NCBI RefSeq assembly: GCF_001718835.1
Contig: NZ_CP013444.1
Location: 1,674,001-1,738,000 of the forward strand
Source of the DNA: Burkholderia cepacia
GTDB lineage: Bacteria > Pseudomonadota > Gammaproteobacteria > Burkholderiales > Burkholderiaceae
Direction of reading: 5' to 3'
Length of the DNA stretch: 64,000 nucleotides
Part shown: one piece after another, positions 63,330 to 64,000 of the stretch
Layout: each line of letters starts with the position of its first letter
Numbering within the stretch: position 1 is the stretch's first letter
Made by a program: the position numbers and the translations under genes
The notes under the pieces: model-generated
What the model saw: only the letters and a program-made list of their open reading frames with translations
What the model was told of the DNA's origin: nothing
The model's database searches: none

Positions 63330-64000
63330 TCAAATAGGCTGCGTAGCAAATAGGCGCGACGTGTATGCTGCGAGACGTTCCGTTACCGCGCGCCCCATCG
63401 ACGACGTATGATGCGAATGAAAGACGGTGTCAATACACCCATCTAAATATGACCTGAGATAGCTAATGCGTGCAGAAATTCGAGCATGCTGAGCGCAATT
63501 GGGATTTGATACGTAAAAATCCAACACTGCCGCCGCAAAGAGCGCCGCGAGAACTACGCCGCGTATGTCTTTGTTTGGAGTGCCAGAGGGCAAAACATAG
63601 TTTTCCGGACAACCGTCATGCTGATAATCGAAAATCTCAAGGATAAAGCCGCTCCATACATGAGACAGCTCGTGAACGATAGTCTCTGGGAGGAGAAACT
63701 CGTCGCTCAGTGCTCGAGTTCCCAAGAACACCTGTTGAGGAATCAGGGGGTTAGTCAAGCTGACTTGATCAGTGTCGAGTCTCCGAAATATTAGCGGAAT
63801 CTCGAATAACGATTTCCAATCGGGTCGTTGCTTGACGATTCGACCAACAATCTCCTGCACTGTAGCCGAATCCATTTGTGTGAGTTCACTCGATAACGGA
63901 TAAATTACCGACCCACGCCCCTTCTCTCTGTATAGTTCTGCAGACAAATGTGGATCGAGATACGCTTGAGGCGGGTGCCGAGCATCGTCTATATCCCGCC
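63330..64000 (-). CDS. HExxH-motif protein, 5' end beyond window
   Basis: The frame ends at 63330 and remains open to the window edge, so at least 222 residues exist. The TTG at 63947 is not a convincing start because coding-like sequence (DDARHPPQAYLDPHL) continues upstream. A metal motif is visible in LPETIVHELSHVWSGFILEI, followed 25 residues later by SGTPNKDIRGVVLAALFAAA and VLDFY. That spacing recalls the HEXXH-motif peptide-modification family, some of whose members are ketoglutarate-dependent hydroxylases, although the His usual in its second motif is Leu here. A zinc peptidase replacing the JAMM hydrolase of the CysO system is the alternative. Function unproven. Confidence 0.6.
   Translation of the reverse strand, partial: RDIDDARHPPQAYLDPHLSAELYREKGRGSVIYPLSSELTQMDSATVQEIVGRIVKQRPDWKSLFEIPLIFRRLDTDQVSLTNPLIPQQVFLGTRALSDEFLLPETIVHELSHVWSGFILEIFDYQHDGCPENYVLPSGTPNKDIRGVVLAALFAAAVLDFYVSNPNCAQHARISARISYLRSYLDGCIDTVFHSHHTSSMGRAVTERLAAYTSRLFATQPI

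Larger units (their letters stand above)
59640..64000. mobile_element. AT-richer genomic island, right end outside window
   Basis: Compared with the rest of the window, this stretch has many AT-rich codons, such as AAA, ATT and TTA, and poly-A/T runs, and all five genes lie on the minus strand in one direction. None belongs to typical Burkholderia core pathways. No integrase or insertion sequence is visible. Lateral acquisition is inferred from composition and content only; the left boundary is approximate. Confidence 0.7.

Noticed and set aside
63330..63947. HExxH gene as a complete 205-residue protein starting with TTG 63947
   Set aside because: The frame is open to the window edge with protein-like residues upstream, and no ribosome-binding site is seen, so it is treated as 5' partial.

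Overview
The window is high-GC DNA with the codon use, gene content and gene order of a Burkholderia, most likely of the Burkholderia cepacia complex. Supporting genes are a BCAM0308-type zinc-ribbon protein, a second IF-1, a MurA paralogue, a GTP-dependent PEP carboxykinase and an fnr-boxed class II ribonucleotide reductase. No rRNA, tRNA, CRISPR array or recognisable insertion sequence was seen. A secondary replicon is plausible, but this is inference.

Layout. 0-7.3 kb: a DUF5682 protein (cut by the left edge) with a MoxR ATPase, a secreted sedolisin, a hydratase/FAH-fold enzyme, a glutathione S-transferase, and a small periplasmic protein behind a PmrA-type box. 7.3-10.9 kb: envelope genes, namely an inner-membrane protein, a DUF4142/cupredoxin/ECF-sigma operon, a Gly-rich micro-lipoprotein and a Pal-like lipoprotein. 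10.9-18 kb: a three-gene molybdenum hydroxylase operon (cytochrome c, 2Fe-2S subunit, Tat-exported Mo subunit) opposite a GGDEF protein, then a small RMF-like protein. 18-20.3 kb: an aspartoacylase-family enzyme and mqsRA. 20.5-29.5 kb: a sulfur/amine scavenging block with two polar-amino-acid-type binding proteins, a fused permease-ATPase, three flavin-dependent LLM monooxygenases and an SsuA-like binding protein. 29.7-33 kb: a hydrolase-MarR operon with twin operators, and a secreted Asp-box protein. 33-46 kb: a stress and low-oxygen region with several broken genes. It holds a NodT remnant, AdhP, ArsR-SRPBCC-GST (GST frameshifted), a Zur-boxed zinc receptor, a chemoreceptor remnant, NrdJ behind an FNR box, frameshifted otsA, OsmC, frameshifted ftsH and a BCAM0308-like protein. 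46-59.3 kb: a Pho-boxed phosphatase, pckG with terminator, a phospholipase C-like protein, infA, a cold-shock gene, a FitAB/VapBC pair, HPPD, an MHS-family symporter behind a PcaR-like box, and a MurA paralogue.

From about 59.65 kb to the right edge, base composition and codon use change abruptly to AT-richer DNA. This stretch looks like acquired DNA. It carries one minus-strand cluster: an HExxH protein (cut by the edge), a CysO-like sulfur carrier ending in AVAGG, a MoeB-rhodanese activating enzyme, an MFS exporter and a SAM methyltransferase. The combination implies thiocarboxylate-based sulfur transfer feeding an exported, possibly methylated small molecule or peptide. It is the best candidate here for an undescribed system.

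Regulatory sites read directly from the sequence tie several genes to signals: zinc (Zur box before the TonB receptor), oxygen (FNR/ANR box before nrdJ), phosphate (Pho box before the phosphatase), and local repressors (MarR, MqsA, FitA palindromes).
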